Shown one piece after another: positions 19,354-30,864 of a DNA stretch of 64,000 nucleotides. Under the pieces are notes generated by a model. The model searched no databases. It was not told the DNA's origin and worked only from the letters and a program-made list of their open reading frames with translations. Every line of letters starts with the position of its first letter. Position 1 is the first letter of the stretch. This DNA comes from Didymella arachidicola (taxonomy: Eukaryota; Ascomycota; Dothideomycetes; Pleosporales; Didymellaceae), in NCBI GenBank assembly GCA_016630955.3, contig CM049990.2, positions 1,860,001-1,924,000 on the forward strand, in the 5' to 3' direction. The position numbers and the translations under genes are program-made.

Positions 19354-21500
19354 CTACACGCCATCATGGAACTCAGCACCCTCGGCCTCCTTCCGCTGGT
19401 AAGTCTCGTTCGCCGCCTGCACGTGACCAGCGGCGACACTGCTACGTCTCCTCACCTCCTCCTCCTCGTTTTGCAAGAATCGCTCAGGCCGTTTGGAGGC
19501 GATGACTTCTTTGTCGCGGAACACAAGCAGTGGAGCGTCGCCGGCAAAGTAGCGGTCTAGATCCTCGAGCGTGCGGCCTGCGGTCTCCGGGTAGAAGAAG
19601 TAGACTGCGGGTGTTAGACGGGGCGGATCAGATGGTAGAGGCGCACTCGTAGGAAGGACGTAAGAGGGGAGGGACTCGACTCACCGATGGGAATGAATGC
19701 AAAGTTGAAGACACACCAGATGATGTAGAACTTCCAATGGAGGCTGCTGATACCCGGCGGCGTGATCTCGACGACCATGAAGTTGAAGATCCTGGCTTGT
19801 CAGCAGATGTCTCAGTAGTCGTCAGTGACAGACGCACCAGTTCGTTGCTGTTCCCAATGCAGCACCTTTCGTCCGCATGGCCATGGAGTTGATTTCGGTT
19901 GGATAGAGCTGGATATGGTAAGCGGGTGCATCGAAGTCATAATAGAAGAACATACCTATGGCACTCCTTGCCAACCAATGCCGAAGAAGACGTAGTACAG
20001 GAAAAAGAACGCAATCGAGCCTTTTGCCCAGGGCTCTTGCGTTGTGCGGGAAAGTTGGTCGTCTTCGTTGTATCGAATGCAGATCGTGATAATGCAATAG
20101 CAGAAGAATTGGTCGGCTGCGGCGTACATCATCTTGCGATGATCCCAGCGCTCAACATTGGGAATGCCAATGAGCGAGAGGAGGAGGTAAGAGACTGAGT
20201 TGCAAGCTGCCAGGAGTCGGGCGAGGTTGTTGGTCAGGCCAACCGATTCGATCAATACCGTTGGCAAGTAGTAAGACGTGACGTTGATACCCGCTGATGT
20301 GTTGTTAGCCGGCTTCTTAGTATCTTCAATGTTAAGCTTACAAAGCTGTTGCATGGCTTGGGCGCCCATGCCGAGAACGACACGTCTGATCGTATGCGTA
20401 CCACCTCGGTCTCCGGAGCGGCCTCGTAGCAGGTCCCGCCAACGCACAGCGTGATCCTTCTCATACTGCACAGCCCATTGGATGTCTTTCGACTGGGTCA
20501 TGATGAATGGGTCATCAACATCAGTGGCTTCAAGGTCAGCAAGAATACTCTCGGCTTCTTCAACCTGACCTTTGGCCATGAGCCATCTGGGTGACCTGTA
20601 CATTGTCAGTCGTGACTCAAGCATGTGCCAAGATGGAAGAACGTACTCTGGTAGCCACGGGACAGTCGCGTAGAGAATGAAGATGAACAAAAACTGGAAG
20701 GCCAAAGGGAAACGCCAGGAAGGGCTTCCAGCGACAAATCTGCGAGAAGTCAGTGGGTATCTTTCGTATGGTCAGTGATGGTGAAGCGTACGAGAAGCCG
20801 TATGTGACCCAATTGGACAATGAAAAGCCAGCAATATTCATGATCATCTCGATGACAATTAATTTGCCGCGCCAACTGGCTTTGGATGTCTCTCCTTGCC
20901 AAACGGGTGCTAATGTTGTTAACTAACGTCATTTTCGCAGGTAGCCTGCTCTTACCTGTCGATGTGTTGATCCCATTCCCAATGCCAGCAACGATTCTGT
21001 TGGAGTCAGCGAGTAAGGCCTGGAAAGCAATTATAATTTACTGAATGTCCAACAATCATCTGGGGTACACCGAACGAGGCAATTTGAAGAATAGCGCCGA
21101 TGCTCATGATTGTCGTGCCCAAGAGAACGCATTTCTTTCTTCAGAGCGGGTCACCGATGGCGCAGAATGAGATGGCACCGAAGAAGCATCCAATGGCATA
21201 AATAGCTGTGACTGTGCTGATGAGTGATGGGTTGCCATTCAGATTGAGCTGGTCGAGAAAGTCCGGCGTAACGACAACACCACCTAAAAACCGATCAGTT
21301 GCGTGTTGCATTCAATCGTTCAGTGATCTTACCGAAGACACCTTGATCATAGCCAAAGAGGGTCTACTTGCAAGTCAGTTGCACATTCACAGATCTGTCG
21401 TAGACGCTCACCATGTCAGTAGCACATGCTACGGTCACCCAAAATGTAAGCCATTTGCCTGTCAGGCCAAAGTATGGCTTTCCAGAGCCTTTACCCAACC
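19354..21500 (-). pseudogene. MFS sugar-transporter pseudogene
   Basis: The whole length of a sugar-porter (MFS) transporter can be followed on the minus strand: PYFGLTGKWLTFW, FGYDQGVFGGVVVT, QFLFIFILYATVPWLPESPRWL, the SGINVTSYYLPTVL helix, LYPTEINSMAMRTKGAALG and VYFFYPETAGRTLEDLD. About eight normal introns link them. It is broken. TGA (21143-21141) replaces the Gly/Arg in the G-D-x-x-G-R-K-K loop motif between helices 2 and 3. TAG (19958-19956) replaces the Trp of the GVPWLYPTE motif, exactly at an intron border. The donor expected after FGVPQMIVG is not recognisable, and no in-frame ATG precedes PYFGLTG. The remaining splice sites are clean, so decay is recent. Its 3' end is the TAG at 19356-19354. 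Confidence 0.85.
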
Positions 21501-22470
21501 TCTTTCTGGTCTTCGGCCTTTGTATGTTTATGAAGTCAATGCAGTTGGAACATAGAATAACTTCACGAGCGTACAAGGCATTTTACTCCGAATTGCCTGT
21601 GCTATTTCTACGAAGCACGCGAGCCTCGACTAGCATTCTGATGCTCTCCCGTCATGGTGAAATACTGCGTTACACGCTCGGCGCCATTGGTCGTATTCGA
21701 AGGTCGTGAAAGCGGCTGCTGTCAACCTTTTTGGCTTCCCCGCGCTTTAGGCCGGATCGACAACGGCGATCCCAAGATCTGGGGACATCTGACAGCAGAC
21801 CGCGTGTGATTTGCTTCAAGAAAACGTCGTCTCCACACTTCGGAGAGAATCTCGCAAGATGCAGAACGTTGTTACGGGATCCTCACATTTTGGACCTATT
21901 TTCCTGCCAAGGTGAGCCGTCCCCTCCGCCGCGCATGGGAGCCGTGCTGCAACGACGATGATGCAAGGGTCTTGTGAGTCGGTGTGTATTTGGAACCTTC
22001 GTACAGTCGACGGGTGTTAGAGCTGTCCCATCATGGCAAAAAGATCCTCTGTCGGTTTTGGGCCGCAATTAGAGATGAGATGCGCATGGTACATAGCCTT
22101 TCGCAGATCCAAAGGACGAGTTATTCAGGAGCTCGGCGTGATGTTCGTGTGAGCAGTCTAGGTTGAGACAAGCACTGTCAAAGCTAGCAAGACGGCCGGC
22201 GGCCAAGCAAGCTTCACAGGGCTGCAGATCGACGAATCACAGAAAATCCACCGAAACGGGGGCAGAGCAAGGCTGCCGGCTTGTGCTGATGGCGATGTCG
22301 CTGGAGCTGCCTGAAGCTCGGCTGCAGCAAGCTGCACTCGTGGTGTCTCAAGGATAACATCGAAGACGAGGCTTTCCATATGCCATAGATGACGTCATTG
22401 TAGCGGAAGGCAATGGGGACAGTTGTTGGTTGCAGATAGAGAAAGGGTCATAACGTATTTTTCTTAGCTA
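21501..22470. other. Intergenic between the transporter pseudogene and the Fot1/pogo element
   Basis: Presumed former promoter of the transporter plus about 0.7 kb with no coding signal. Only short frames are found. Confidence 0.5.
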
Positions 22471-22472
22471 TA

Positions 22473-22552
22473 ACGTGTTTTATCACCGAGCGGGCCACTA
22501 TCACCGAGTGGGCCGCCCTCACCAACATCGCGTCTCTTACCGTCTATTACAG
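22473..22552 (+). repeat. Left terminal inverted repeat of the intact element
   Basis: It pairs with 24241-24321. Inside it the motif TATCACCGAGYGGGCC occurs twice as a direct repeat, 20 bases apart, presumably two transposase binding sites. It ends almost at the transposase start codon. Confidence 0.85.
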
Positions 22553-22554
22553 TC

Positions 22555-24201
22555 ATGTCACCACAACACAACGCGCAATTAACCTACAACGAAGGCACAC
22601 TATACCTTGCCATCCAGGCTACAAAAGGTCCTGTGCCTAATAGTACAAGACACGCGTCTAAAGCATTTGACGTCCCCCGAACAACGCTCCAACGACGACG
22701 CGACGGAAAGCCTTCACGACGCGATACCGAGCCCAACTCAAAGAAGCTAAAGAAGACAGAGGAGGAGGCAATAGTGAGACGTATACTTGAGCTGGACGAG
22801 CGAGGGATAGGCGCTACAAGGACTATGGTGGAAGAAATGGCCAATGATCTACTTGCTGCGCGCGGTGAAGGACCTGTTGGCAAGTGCTGGGTAGACAGGT
22901 TCAGAACGCGTACCAAAGAAGTCAAGCTTCGGCGCAGCCGTCCATACGATCGACAGCGAGCTCTGAACGAAGACGCACGCGTCATAACGCCCTGGTTCGA
23001 GCTGGTGAGGAAGACAAAGGAGAAGTACGGCATCCTTGATAAAGACACATACAATTTTGATGAGTCTGGGTTCATGATGGGCATAATATGCGCTCAGATG
23101 GTCTTTACAGGCTCTGAGAAGCGTACCAATCCAAAGAAGATACAGCCAGGCAACCGTGACTGGGTCACAATCATCCAGGGCATCTGCGCTGCTGGCTGGG
23201 CTATCCCGCCCTTCATTATCTTTGGTGGCAAGGTCCTTATATCAAGCTGGTACCCAGGCCTGCCTCGGGAATGGGTAATTGAAACAAGCGCCAACGGCTG
23301 GACAACAAATGAACTTGGTCTAAAGTGGTTGAAGCACTTTGACGCGCATACAAAGGAGCGTACTGTGGGTGCGTACCGTCTACTAATTGTAGACGGCCAC
23401 GAGAGCCACAACTCTGCTGCATTTCATCAATATTGCACAGAACACAAGATTATTACCTTGTGTATGCCCCCACACTCGTCGCACCTGTTGCAGCCGCTTG
23501 ACGTGGGCTGTTTTGCCCCCTTGAAGCGGGCGTACTACGCTGAGATCGACAGCTGGACAAGGTACTCTGTCACGCAAGTTAAGAAAGAGACGTTCTTGCC
23601 AGCCTTTCGCATTGCTTTCGACAAGGCAATTACAACAGAAAATATCCTGGCAAGCTTCAGAGGCGCTGGTTTAGTTCCTTACGATCCAGAGCGAGTGCTA
23701 TCAAAGCTTGATGTGGTGGTTCGCACGCCAACACCTCCACCACCAGAGGCCACCCCATGGGAGTCTAAAACACCAGCTACAATAAAAGAGATAGAGGCGC
23801 AATCAACGCTAGTTCGTGAGCGCATACAAAGGCACAGAGAATCACCTATCTCTCCTCTTCTGCAAGCAGTTGACTCGCTTGCAAAAGGCATGGCTATTAT
23901 AGGTCATAATTCGGTGTTGCAGGCTCGGGAACTGGCAGGGCTTCGGAAGTCAATTAACGCGTTAACAGAGCAGCGCAGTCGCAAAAGAAGGTATATTCGG
24001 ACAGAGGAGAGTCTTACAGTGGGTGACGTACAGGACTTAATGGCTGGGAAGGACGGTGGCGGTAAGGAGGCAGCCGAACAGCATGCAAAGCGGGTGCGCA
24101 AAGAGAGGCACTGTGGACGTTGTGGCAAGACTGGCCACAACACGCGCACCTGCACTGTTGAGATTGTAGAGTCAGATAATAGCAACGCTTCTGAAGAATA
24201 A
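22555..24201 (+). CDS. Fot1/pogo transposase (CENPB HTH plus DDE_1)
   Basis: An intact 548-residue frame. It binds the terminal repeats and catalyses excision and TA-targeted insertion. Order of domains: N-terminal psq-type helix-turn-helix (about 12-50, with FDVPRTTLQRR), CENP-B-type HTH (about 65-130, ILELDERGIGATRTMVEEMAN), then the DDE_1 catalytic domain. The three catalytic acids are present: Asp169 in YNFDESG, Asp280 in LLIVDGHESHNS and Asp316 in LLQPLDVGCF, with 35 residues between the last two (DD35D). The C-terminus has a zinc knuckle, CGRCGKTGHNTRTC. No stop, frameshift or missing residue is seen, so the protein may be active. Expression presumably starts within or just after the left terminal repeat. 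Confidence 0.92.
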   Translation: MSPQHNAQLTYNEGTLYLAIQATKGPVPNSTRHASKAFDVPRTTLQRRRDGKPSRRDTEPNSKKLKKTEEEAIVRRILELDERGIGATRTMVEEMANDLLAARGEGPVGKCWVDRFRTRTKEVKLRRSRPYDRQRALNEDARVITPWFELVRKTKEKYGILDKDTYNFDESGFMMGIICAQMVFTGSEKRTNPKKIQPGNRDWVTIIQGICAAGWAIPPFIIFGGKVLISSWYPGLPREWVIETSANGWTTNELGLKWLKHFDAHTKERTVGAYRLLIVDGHESHNSAAFHQYCTEHKIITLCMPPHSSHLLQPLDVGCFAPLKRAYYAEIDSWTRYSVTQVKKETFLPAFRIAFDKAITTENILASFRGAGLVPYDPERVLSKLDVVVRTPTPPPPEATPWESKTPATIKEIEAQSTLVRERIQRHRESPISPLLQAVDSLAKGMAIIGHNSVLQARELAGLRKSINALTEQRSRKRRYIRTEESLTVGDVQDLMAGKDGGGKEAAEQHAKRVRKERHCGRCGKTGHNTRTCTVEIVESDNSNASEE

Positions 24202-24240
24202 CATAAGATAGATAATATATTTGCGCAGTGTTGTGGTTAA

Positions 24241-24321
24241 GTGTAATAGACGTGTAACAGACGTGATGTTGGTAAGGGCGGCCCACTCGGTGATGGTGGC
24301 CCGCTCGGTGATAAAACACGT
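24241..24321 (-). repeat. Right terminal inverted repeat of the intact element
   Basis: Inverted copy of the left end with the same internal direct repeat. Three of the four mismatches to the left end are transitions. Confidence 0.85.
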
Positions 24322-24572
24322 TATAGCAAATGTGTGTTGTGTGCAATGGTGTTGTGGGCAGCGCCATTAGGCAGGCGTGATGTTCGCGGACCGTGCAGGC
24401 GCCGTGCCAAGCTTGCGGGCTCCCGAGCGGAAGGCCAGCAGTTCGATGAATTCAGGGTACAACAGCAACAACACATCGCCAGCACCGCCCACCTTGTTTT
24501 CTTCCAGCCGCATGATGACTGCGTGAGCGAAACGCACCAGCGATCTCCACAATCACAACATAAATCTGCAGC

Positions 24573-26064
24573 ATGGCGTCGGCGGTGTTCTTTCTGGACC
24601 TGAAGGGCAAGGTACGCTCGTGGGGTACCCGCCGTGGAGACACTGCCTGCTAACAGGCACATACAGACCCTGCTGGCGCGCAACTACCGTGGCGATATTC
24701 CCATGTCAGCGGTCGAGAAATTTCCTGTACTGCTCAGCGAGGCCGAAGAAGAAAGTTCCGCCGTCCCACCATGCTTCTCGAACGAAGGCATCAACTACCT
24801 CTATATCCGCCATAACAACTTGTACCTCCTCGCCCTCACCAAGCGCAACACCAATGCCGCCGAGATCCTTCTCTTCCTTCACAAGATCGTTGAGGTCTTC
24901 ACAGAGTACTTCAAAGAGCTCGAAGAAGAGAGTATACGAGACAACTTTGTCGTCATTTACGAATTGCTGGACGAGATGATGGACTTTGGCTACCCACAAA
25001 CCACCGAGACAAAGATTCTGCAGGAGTACATTACACAAGAGTCACACAAACTGGAGGTACAAGCACGGCCACCCATTGCAGTCACAAACGCTGTCAGTTG
25101 GCGAAGTGAAGGTATCCGTTATCGCAAGAACGAGGTGTTCCTCGATGTTGTTGAGTCGCTCAATCTGCTTGTATCTGCGAACGGGAACGTACTGCGGTCT
25201 GAGATTCTGGGCGCGATCAAGATGAAGTGCTACTTGTCAGGTATGCCTGAGCTGCGTTTGGGACTTAATGACAAGGTCATGTTCGAGACAACCGGAAGAG
25301 CTACAAGAGGAAAAGCGGTCGAGATGGAAGACGTCAAGTTTCACCAGTGCGTGCGCTTGTCGAGATTCGAGAACGACAGGACGATCAGTTTCATTCCGCC
25401 AGATGGCGAATTCGAGCTTATGAGCTACCGACTCAACACACAAGTCAAGCCATTGATCTGGGTCGAGTGTATAGTCGAAAGCCACTCCGGCAGCAGGATA
25501 GAGTACATGTTAAAGGTGCGTACAAGTCATTCCTATTTCAGCTATGGAGCTAACACGTTGCAGGCGAAAGCACAGTTCAAGCGAAGAAGCACAGCAAACA
25601 ACGTTCAAATCTCGATCCCCGTACCCGAAGACGCAGATACTCCGCGATTCCGTACAAATATCGGTACCGTACACTACGCACCCGAGACATCCTCGATAGT
25701 ATGGAAGATCAAGCAGTTCGGAGGAAGCAAGGAGTTCCTGATGCGCGCTGAACTCGGCCTGCCTTCCGTACGAGGAGATGACGAGAAGGGTGGCGGTATG
25801 ATGGGTGGTTTCGGTGGCAGCATGGGTGGTGTTGGAGGTGGAAAGGCGAAGAGGCCGATCAACGTCAAGTTTGAGATTCCGTACTTCACAACAAGTGGTA
25901 TTCAGGTTCGGTACCTGAAGATCATTGAGCCCAAGGTCAGTTTCCGCACGCCTGCAAGCTCGCTATTACTGACGAGAATGCAGCTGCAATATCCCTCTTT
26001 GCCCTGGGTACGATACATCACTCAATCTGGCGACATCGCGGTCCGTTTACCGGATGTGGCTTAA
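24573..26064 (+). CDS. apm1: AP-1 clathrin adaptor complex, mu-1 subunit
   Basis: Four exons (24573-24611, 24667-25515, 25564-25935, 25984-26064) give 446 residues, the normal size of the medium chain of the trans-Golgi/endosome clathrin adaptor AP-1. The N-terminus MASAVFFLDLKGK is the classic longin-domain start of mu subunits (residues 1-140). The C-terminal mu-homology domain starts near SEGIRYRKNEVFLDVVES and includes the cargo-binding core and the final VRYITQSGDIAVRL. An insertion GGGMMGGFGGSMGGVGGGK (about residue 380) is a Gly/Met-rich loop typical of fungal copies. The gene looks intact even though a DNA transposon has landed 252 bases before its ATG. Confidence 0.95.
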
Positions 26065-26604
26065 GAAAATGGAGACGCTTGACGATAGATGCATCAAATG
26101 AAACGATGATCCACGCGCACCAGACGAACGCTTCACTCCATGAACAGAAGTTAGTGAGGTAGTCATCCAGCGACACGACATCGGCCAGACACACTGCAAC
26201 GAGCTGAGCGGTACATACTTTGCTACACTTCCAACACCCGAGATCCTGCAAAACTACTGACGCGAATACAGTGTCCTTACTGATAGCTTCTGGCGGAATA
26301 CATACTAGATTTTCCGCCCGCAGCCTAGACAAAGTCACACTAAATCACCTTCAGCCATGCGACTTCCGCCTCTACAAGCGCACGATGCTACATACAGCTT
26401 GGCTTTCGCACGTTTTCCTGTAAGCGGTGTGCTCCCCTGGCCGCGGAAAGCTGTTCTTACCTGTTCGAGCATTGAGCCGAATGGCGTCATCGGCGGTTAT
26501 CGACTGCCGAGATGAGGAGCAACACGCGTAAGTATAAACAGCGCGCAGAGTATCGATATTTGCTTTCGATGACTGCGTCGAGACGAAGGTGGCAGTGTTA
26601 AACC
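26065..26604. other. Intergenic, no gene seen
   Basis: Spacer between the AP-1 mu and carboxylesterase genes. Nothing is recognised beyond ordinary promoter DNA. Confidence 0.5.
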
Positions 26605-28423
26605 ATGTGGTCCTTGTCGACAATACTGTTTGCACTTTCGGCGGCTGTCCTTGCAGCACCATCCGAGAATGCCTCGCCGACAGTCAGCATCAAGAACGGT
26701 ACCATCGCAGGTGTACACTCATCGACCTATAACCAAGACCACTTTCTCGGTGTGCCCTTTGCTCAGCCGCCGCTCGGTGACCTCCGTTTCAGACAGGCTC
26801 AATCGTTGAATACGACTTGGAAAGGCAAAAGAGATGCCAAGGAGTACGCCCCTCACTGCGTAGGCTATGGGGTACATAGATGATCCCAATCTTCCGATGA
26901 TCTTCCTGCTGACCATCTAGCTCGATCAAACCTTTTACAAGGCTTCGGAGGACTGTTTATACCTCAACGTTGTCCGGCCATCCGGCCACGAGAATGACAA
27001 GCTTCCGGTGGCCTTCTGGATCCATGGTGGATCATACATCAACGGTATGTGAACAGGGATCACATTGGTGACAGGAACTTACTTCTCTCTGCAGGTGGTG
27101 GTGCAGACCAGCGTTACAACTTGTCTTTTATCGTTCAACAATCCGTCAAGATTGGCAAACCAATCATTGGTGTGTCCATCAATTACCGCCTGGGTGTCTG
27201 GGGCTTCACAAGCTCGAATGAGCTTGCAAGCGAAGGCCTTCTGAATATCGGGCTGAAGGATCAGCGATTAGCGCTGCACTGGGTGCAAGAGAACATCAAA
27301 GCGTTTGGTGGTGATCCGAAGAAAGTCACAATCTTCGGCCAATCAGCTGGTGCAGCTGGTGTTGGATTGCAGGTACGTGCTGAAGACACTGACTTCGGCA
27401 ATGACCTCTTCTGACTTCCTCCAGCTCACTGCCTACCGCGGACGAGACGATCACCTCTTCCGCTCCGCAATCCTGCAGTCTGGTAATCCGATCTTGTTCG
27501 GCAACCAACCCGGCTCAAATGCTTCCCAAGTCACTTTCAACACCATAGTCTCACAGGTCGGTTGTTCTTCAGCGTCCAACAAGGTCCAATGTCTTCGCGA
27601 AACGCCATTCGCAACCCTCAATGCGACAATGAATGGCACACTCTCATCAACCGGTGGCTGGACTCCTGTTACAGACGGCGACTTCATCCAAGATTACGGC
27701 TCAGTCCAGCTCTCGAGAGGCGAATTCGTAAAGGTTCCGATCATCGTCGGCGCGAACAGCGATGAAGGCGCCTCCTTCGCGCCTTACGGCATAAATACCA
27801 CAGCTCAGTTCCAAGCCGCACTTGCCGCAAACGGCCTTCCTGTAGAGGTGCAGAACATCCTGCTGCAAGCCTACCCAGATGATCTGACTACCAATGTTAT
27901 ACAAGCACTGGGATACCAACGGCCTGCCGCACATTTCGGACAACAGTTCCGCCGCGCAGCGACGTACACGGGGGACCAGCTCTTCATTGCGCCGCGGCGA
28001 CAGACAGCCGCCCGCTGGGCACAGCACAACGTCACAGCCTACGCATACCGCTTCAACGCGGATCAAGCCGGTTTTGAGCCCGAGCTTGCAGTCAGCCACT
28101 TTAAGGAAATCGGTTTCGTCTTCAACAACATCGCAGGCGTCGGATACAGGCCGGACATCAAGCCGTTCGCGGGCAAGCCGCAGCGCTACGTCGATCTCGC
28201 TGAGTTCGTGAGCAGGACTTGGGTCAGCTTTGTGCATGACTTGGATCCGAATGCCTGGAAGGGGAGGAATGCGAGTGTGCCCGCGTGGCCCAAGTATAAC
28301 CTGCAGAACCCCGAGGACTTTGTGTTCGAGGTCAATAGGACGAGTAGGGTGGAGGCGGATACGTGGCGGAAGGAGGGTATTGATTTTATCAATCAGAATG
28401 CCCTAACGGTGTATGGCAGATAA
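26605..28423 (+). CDS. Secreted type-B carboxylesterase/lipase
   Basis: Four exons (26605-26871, 26921-27044, 27095-27372, 27425-28423) give 555 residues. The signal peptide MWSLSTILFALSAAVLAAP is followed by the alpha/beta-hydrolase carboxylesterase B fold: FLGVPFAQPPLGDLRF, SEDCLYLNVVRPSG, PVAFWIHGGSY (oxyanion hole), then GQSAGA with the nucleophile Ser near residue 214. The acid is the Glu in VGANSDEGASF and the base is likely the His in AVSHFKEIGFVF. Several N-glycosylation sites (NAS, NTT, NGT, NVT) fit secretion. It should hydrolyse esters or lipids outside the cell; the substrate is unknown. All catalytic elements are present, so it is likely active. Confidence 0.92.
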
Positions 28424-29070
28424 TATATATGGAACACCATAGTCAACATTCAGCAGTAGCATTTCGACTTCAACCTCGGAAACCCCTTGCGTTCCTTCCT
28501 CTGCTCTGTGGCCCTCGCCTACGCCCTCCCAGTACTACCAAATCCCTCCAACTTAATAGCTGTAAATTTACTCGCAGATCCTGAAGTGACTTTAGGTCGG
28601 TCCGCACTCCAGTGGGGAGCGAATCGACACCAATGGCCGAAGCCGTGGAGACCAAGGCGCTGGTGATGAGACCTGACGAACTACATTGCGTGTGTTGAAG
28701 TTCATTTGGTTTTTACGGTAAATAACCCTCCATTACCTGATCGCAGTCTAGTCAATTATGTGACACGGTGATTGCGGGAAGATTTTCAAGAGAATATGGA
28801 TTGCGGGCAATGGTCAAATGGCTGCGCAAGCATGGTTGCCCTCTTTGGAAGTGCTAGAATATGCAATTGAGCTACATTCCTTCGTCGAAATACCACAAGC
28901 GAAGAATGTTATAAGTATTTGCAATTTTACGGCAGAGTAGTTCGCCACATCAACGAGTGTATAGGGTATCAATAACCCATGCTTCCCCAACGGCCAGTAA
29001 CAACGCAGAATCACAATGATCACGTCGAGTTCCTGCTTGGGGCTGCTCTGGTGTTGTCGGTTATCAACTC
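28424..29070. other. Intergenic between convergent genes, no gene seen
   Basis: It lies between the carboxylesterase (plus) and GPI-type protein (minus) stop codons, so it should hold both 3' ends. No coding signal is seen. Confidence 0.5.
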
Positions 29071-29799
29071 TTAAAGACCGACCGCCAACCCAAGCACGGC
29101 AGCACCGACCGCAAGTCCTAAACTCGCGGTCCTCGCATCAGCACTACCAGTGTTCCCCGTAGTAGCCACGGCTGAGCCACTTGCAGCAGCAACTTGCAGG
29201 CCGTACGCCGTGGTTGGCGTAGTAGTTCCGTTCACAGTAGCAGTCCCAACGCTGGTCGCTGTTGTGCTTGCAGTGCATCCTGACCATGTCGTCCATGGCG
29301 CGGCAGTGCTCCAAGGCCCAGCGGTCCAACCTGGCCAGTCTGAAGGCGGGCATGCGCTGCCACCCCACCACGCGGTCCATGGTGCCGAGCGCCAGTCGGA
29401 CTTTGTCTCCCAATCGCTCCAGGGGCCGTAGCCGCCTGTTCCCCAAGGACCGGGTCCACCGGGTCCTATTTCATGTCAGCAATCAGGTCGTCATGTCCGA
29501 TTTGTATATTGAGACGTACCTCCCCAGCGTCTGGGACCGTCATTATCATTGTTGCCGTTGTGGTTGCCCGGACCCCATGGTCCCGATCCAGGGCCATATC
29601 CACCAGTGGGCCAGGGTACAGCGGTCAAAGTTGAGGGGATTTTTCCGGCGGACAGGAGCGAGTTGTAGAACGAAGACCACCTAGGCAGATCTGAGGTTGC
29701 CCACGGAGGTGTAACGACAGGTGTCACAGGCCCAGCTGTTGTGGATTGTGAGAATACAGGTACAGCAAGTGCTGCAAGTGCCGCGAATCCGAACTTCAT
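29071..29799 (-). CDS. Secreted Trp/Gly/Thr-rich protein with GPI-type C-terminus
   Basis: Two exons (29799-29520 and 29465-29071) join across a 54-nt intron, giving 224 residues. The signal peptide MKFGFAALAALAVPVFSQ is followed by a region rich in Trp, Gly and Pro (GGYGPGSGPWGPGNH, then GPWGTGGYGPWSDW), Thr/Ser-rich sequence, and finally a small-residue stretch plus a hydrophobic tail (TASLGLAVGAAVLGLAVGL) with no charged end. This is the pattern of a GPI-anchor addition signal. It is probably a cell-wall or plasma-membrane anchored glycoprotein. I recognise no domain. Confidence 0.75.
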
Positions 29800-30864
29800 G
29801 GTGTTGGTGCTTAGTCGTGACGGTTCTCTGATGGCTTTGTCTTGTGCTGGTTGAAATATTGCTGGTGTGATGGTAGACTTTGATATCTGTGCCAAACAAA
29901 AAAGGTTTCCACGCGACATACATGCCTTCAAATACACAAACGTTACATACGCGGCCCAAAAAATCATTGGACGCGTTTCGCTGACCCGCAGACCATCATA
30001 GAGTCCGGAGGGGTCCCGCGAGGCTCATCTCATCGATCCTCGCATGGTAAGGGCATGACGTGCCCGAGCTGACGCGTTGGAAGGCTGGGTAATCAGTCGC
30101 TAGAATGCTGCAGGACCTCAGCCCTATGGACAACGCAGGTGGATTGCCGAGTCTAAAGCGTCAGAAGCGATGGTGGAGGGATATGCGCAAGAGGCTGTGT
30201 GAGACAGCCACGAAGTAAAAACGAATCTAATTGGACTCGTCAACCGACTTGTATCAAGGCATTGGTTGTTCAGTGGTGGATGTGGATATCGGACAATGGG
30301 GTGGGGGAGAAACGCGGAGGATGATCTTCAGGAAGCACCGCGCCTGCATCTGTCAGTCATGTGCTGCGTGCGTCATCCTGTCGTGTAAATCCTCCGACAG
30401 AAGCTTTCATTCTGCAGATGTGATCAGGGATCGAGAAGTACGAGAATGCTTGATTGTGTGGAGAAGCGACGGCCGCTCATTGTAAAGTCGTGGTGATGCT
30501 CGCAACGGAAGCGTCAGATCGGTCGGTAAAACGGGCGCTCCAGCGCTGGGACCTAATTATCAATCTTACACCACATCACTATATTAGAACGTCAGCCGCA
30601 GGACATACGCGTCTCATTCCTTGTTACCCAGAACTCAGCTGGTGAATTATCATCACTGGTTCACACTATGATCGAGCGGATTTCGGAACGCCGAAAACGT
30701 ATAGTGTGAACATGATCGAAACAAGGTTCTGGCCAACAAAACCATTAGTTGTGGGTCTCCAGCTCGCAGCTTGCGCTTGCGCAAAGGATTTACAGCATAT
30801 GTCACATTCTTGTTGCACTGCACGCCGCACAGCAGCAGTGTCGGGATGCTCGGTATTCCTAAGA
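29800..30864. other. Intergenic, no gene seen
   Basis: About 1.06 kb upstream of the GPI-type gene and downstream of the SDR gene. Open frames are short and unrecognised. Confidence 0.5.

Larger units (their letters stand above)
22473..24321 (+). mobile_element. Fot1/pogo-type DNA transposon, apparently intact (1849 bp)
   Basis: Terminal inverted repeats of about 80 bases start ACGTGTTTTATCACCGAGCG on the left and the same in reverse on the right, with about four mismatches and one 2-nt indel. The element is flanked by TA on both sides (22471-22472 and 24322-24323), the target duplication of the Tc1/mariner superfamily. It contains one uninterrupted transposase frame. Such elements move by cut-and-paste. 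The insertion lies 252 bases upstream of the AP-1 mu gene. Confidence 0.9.
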
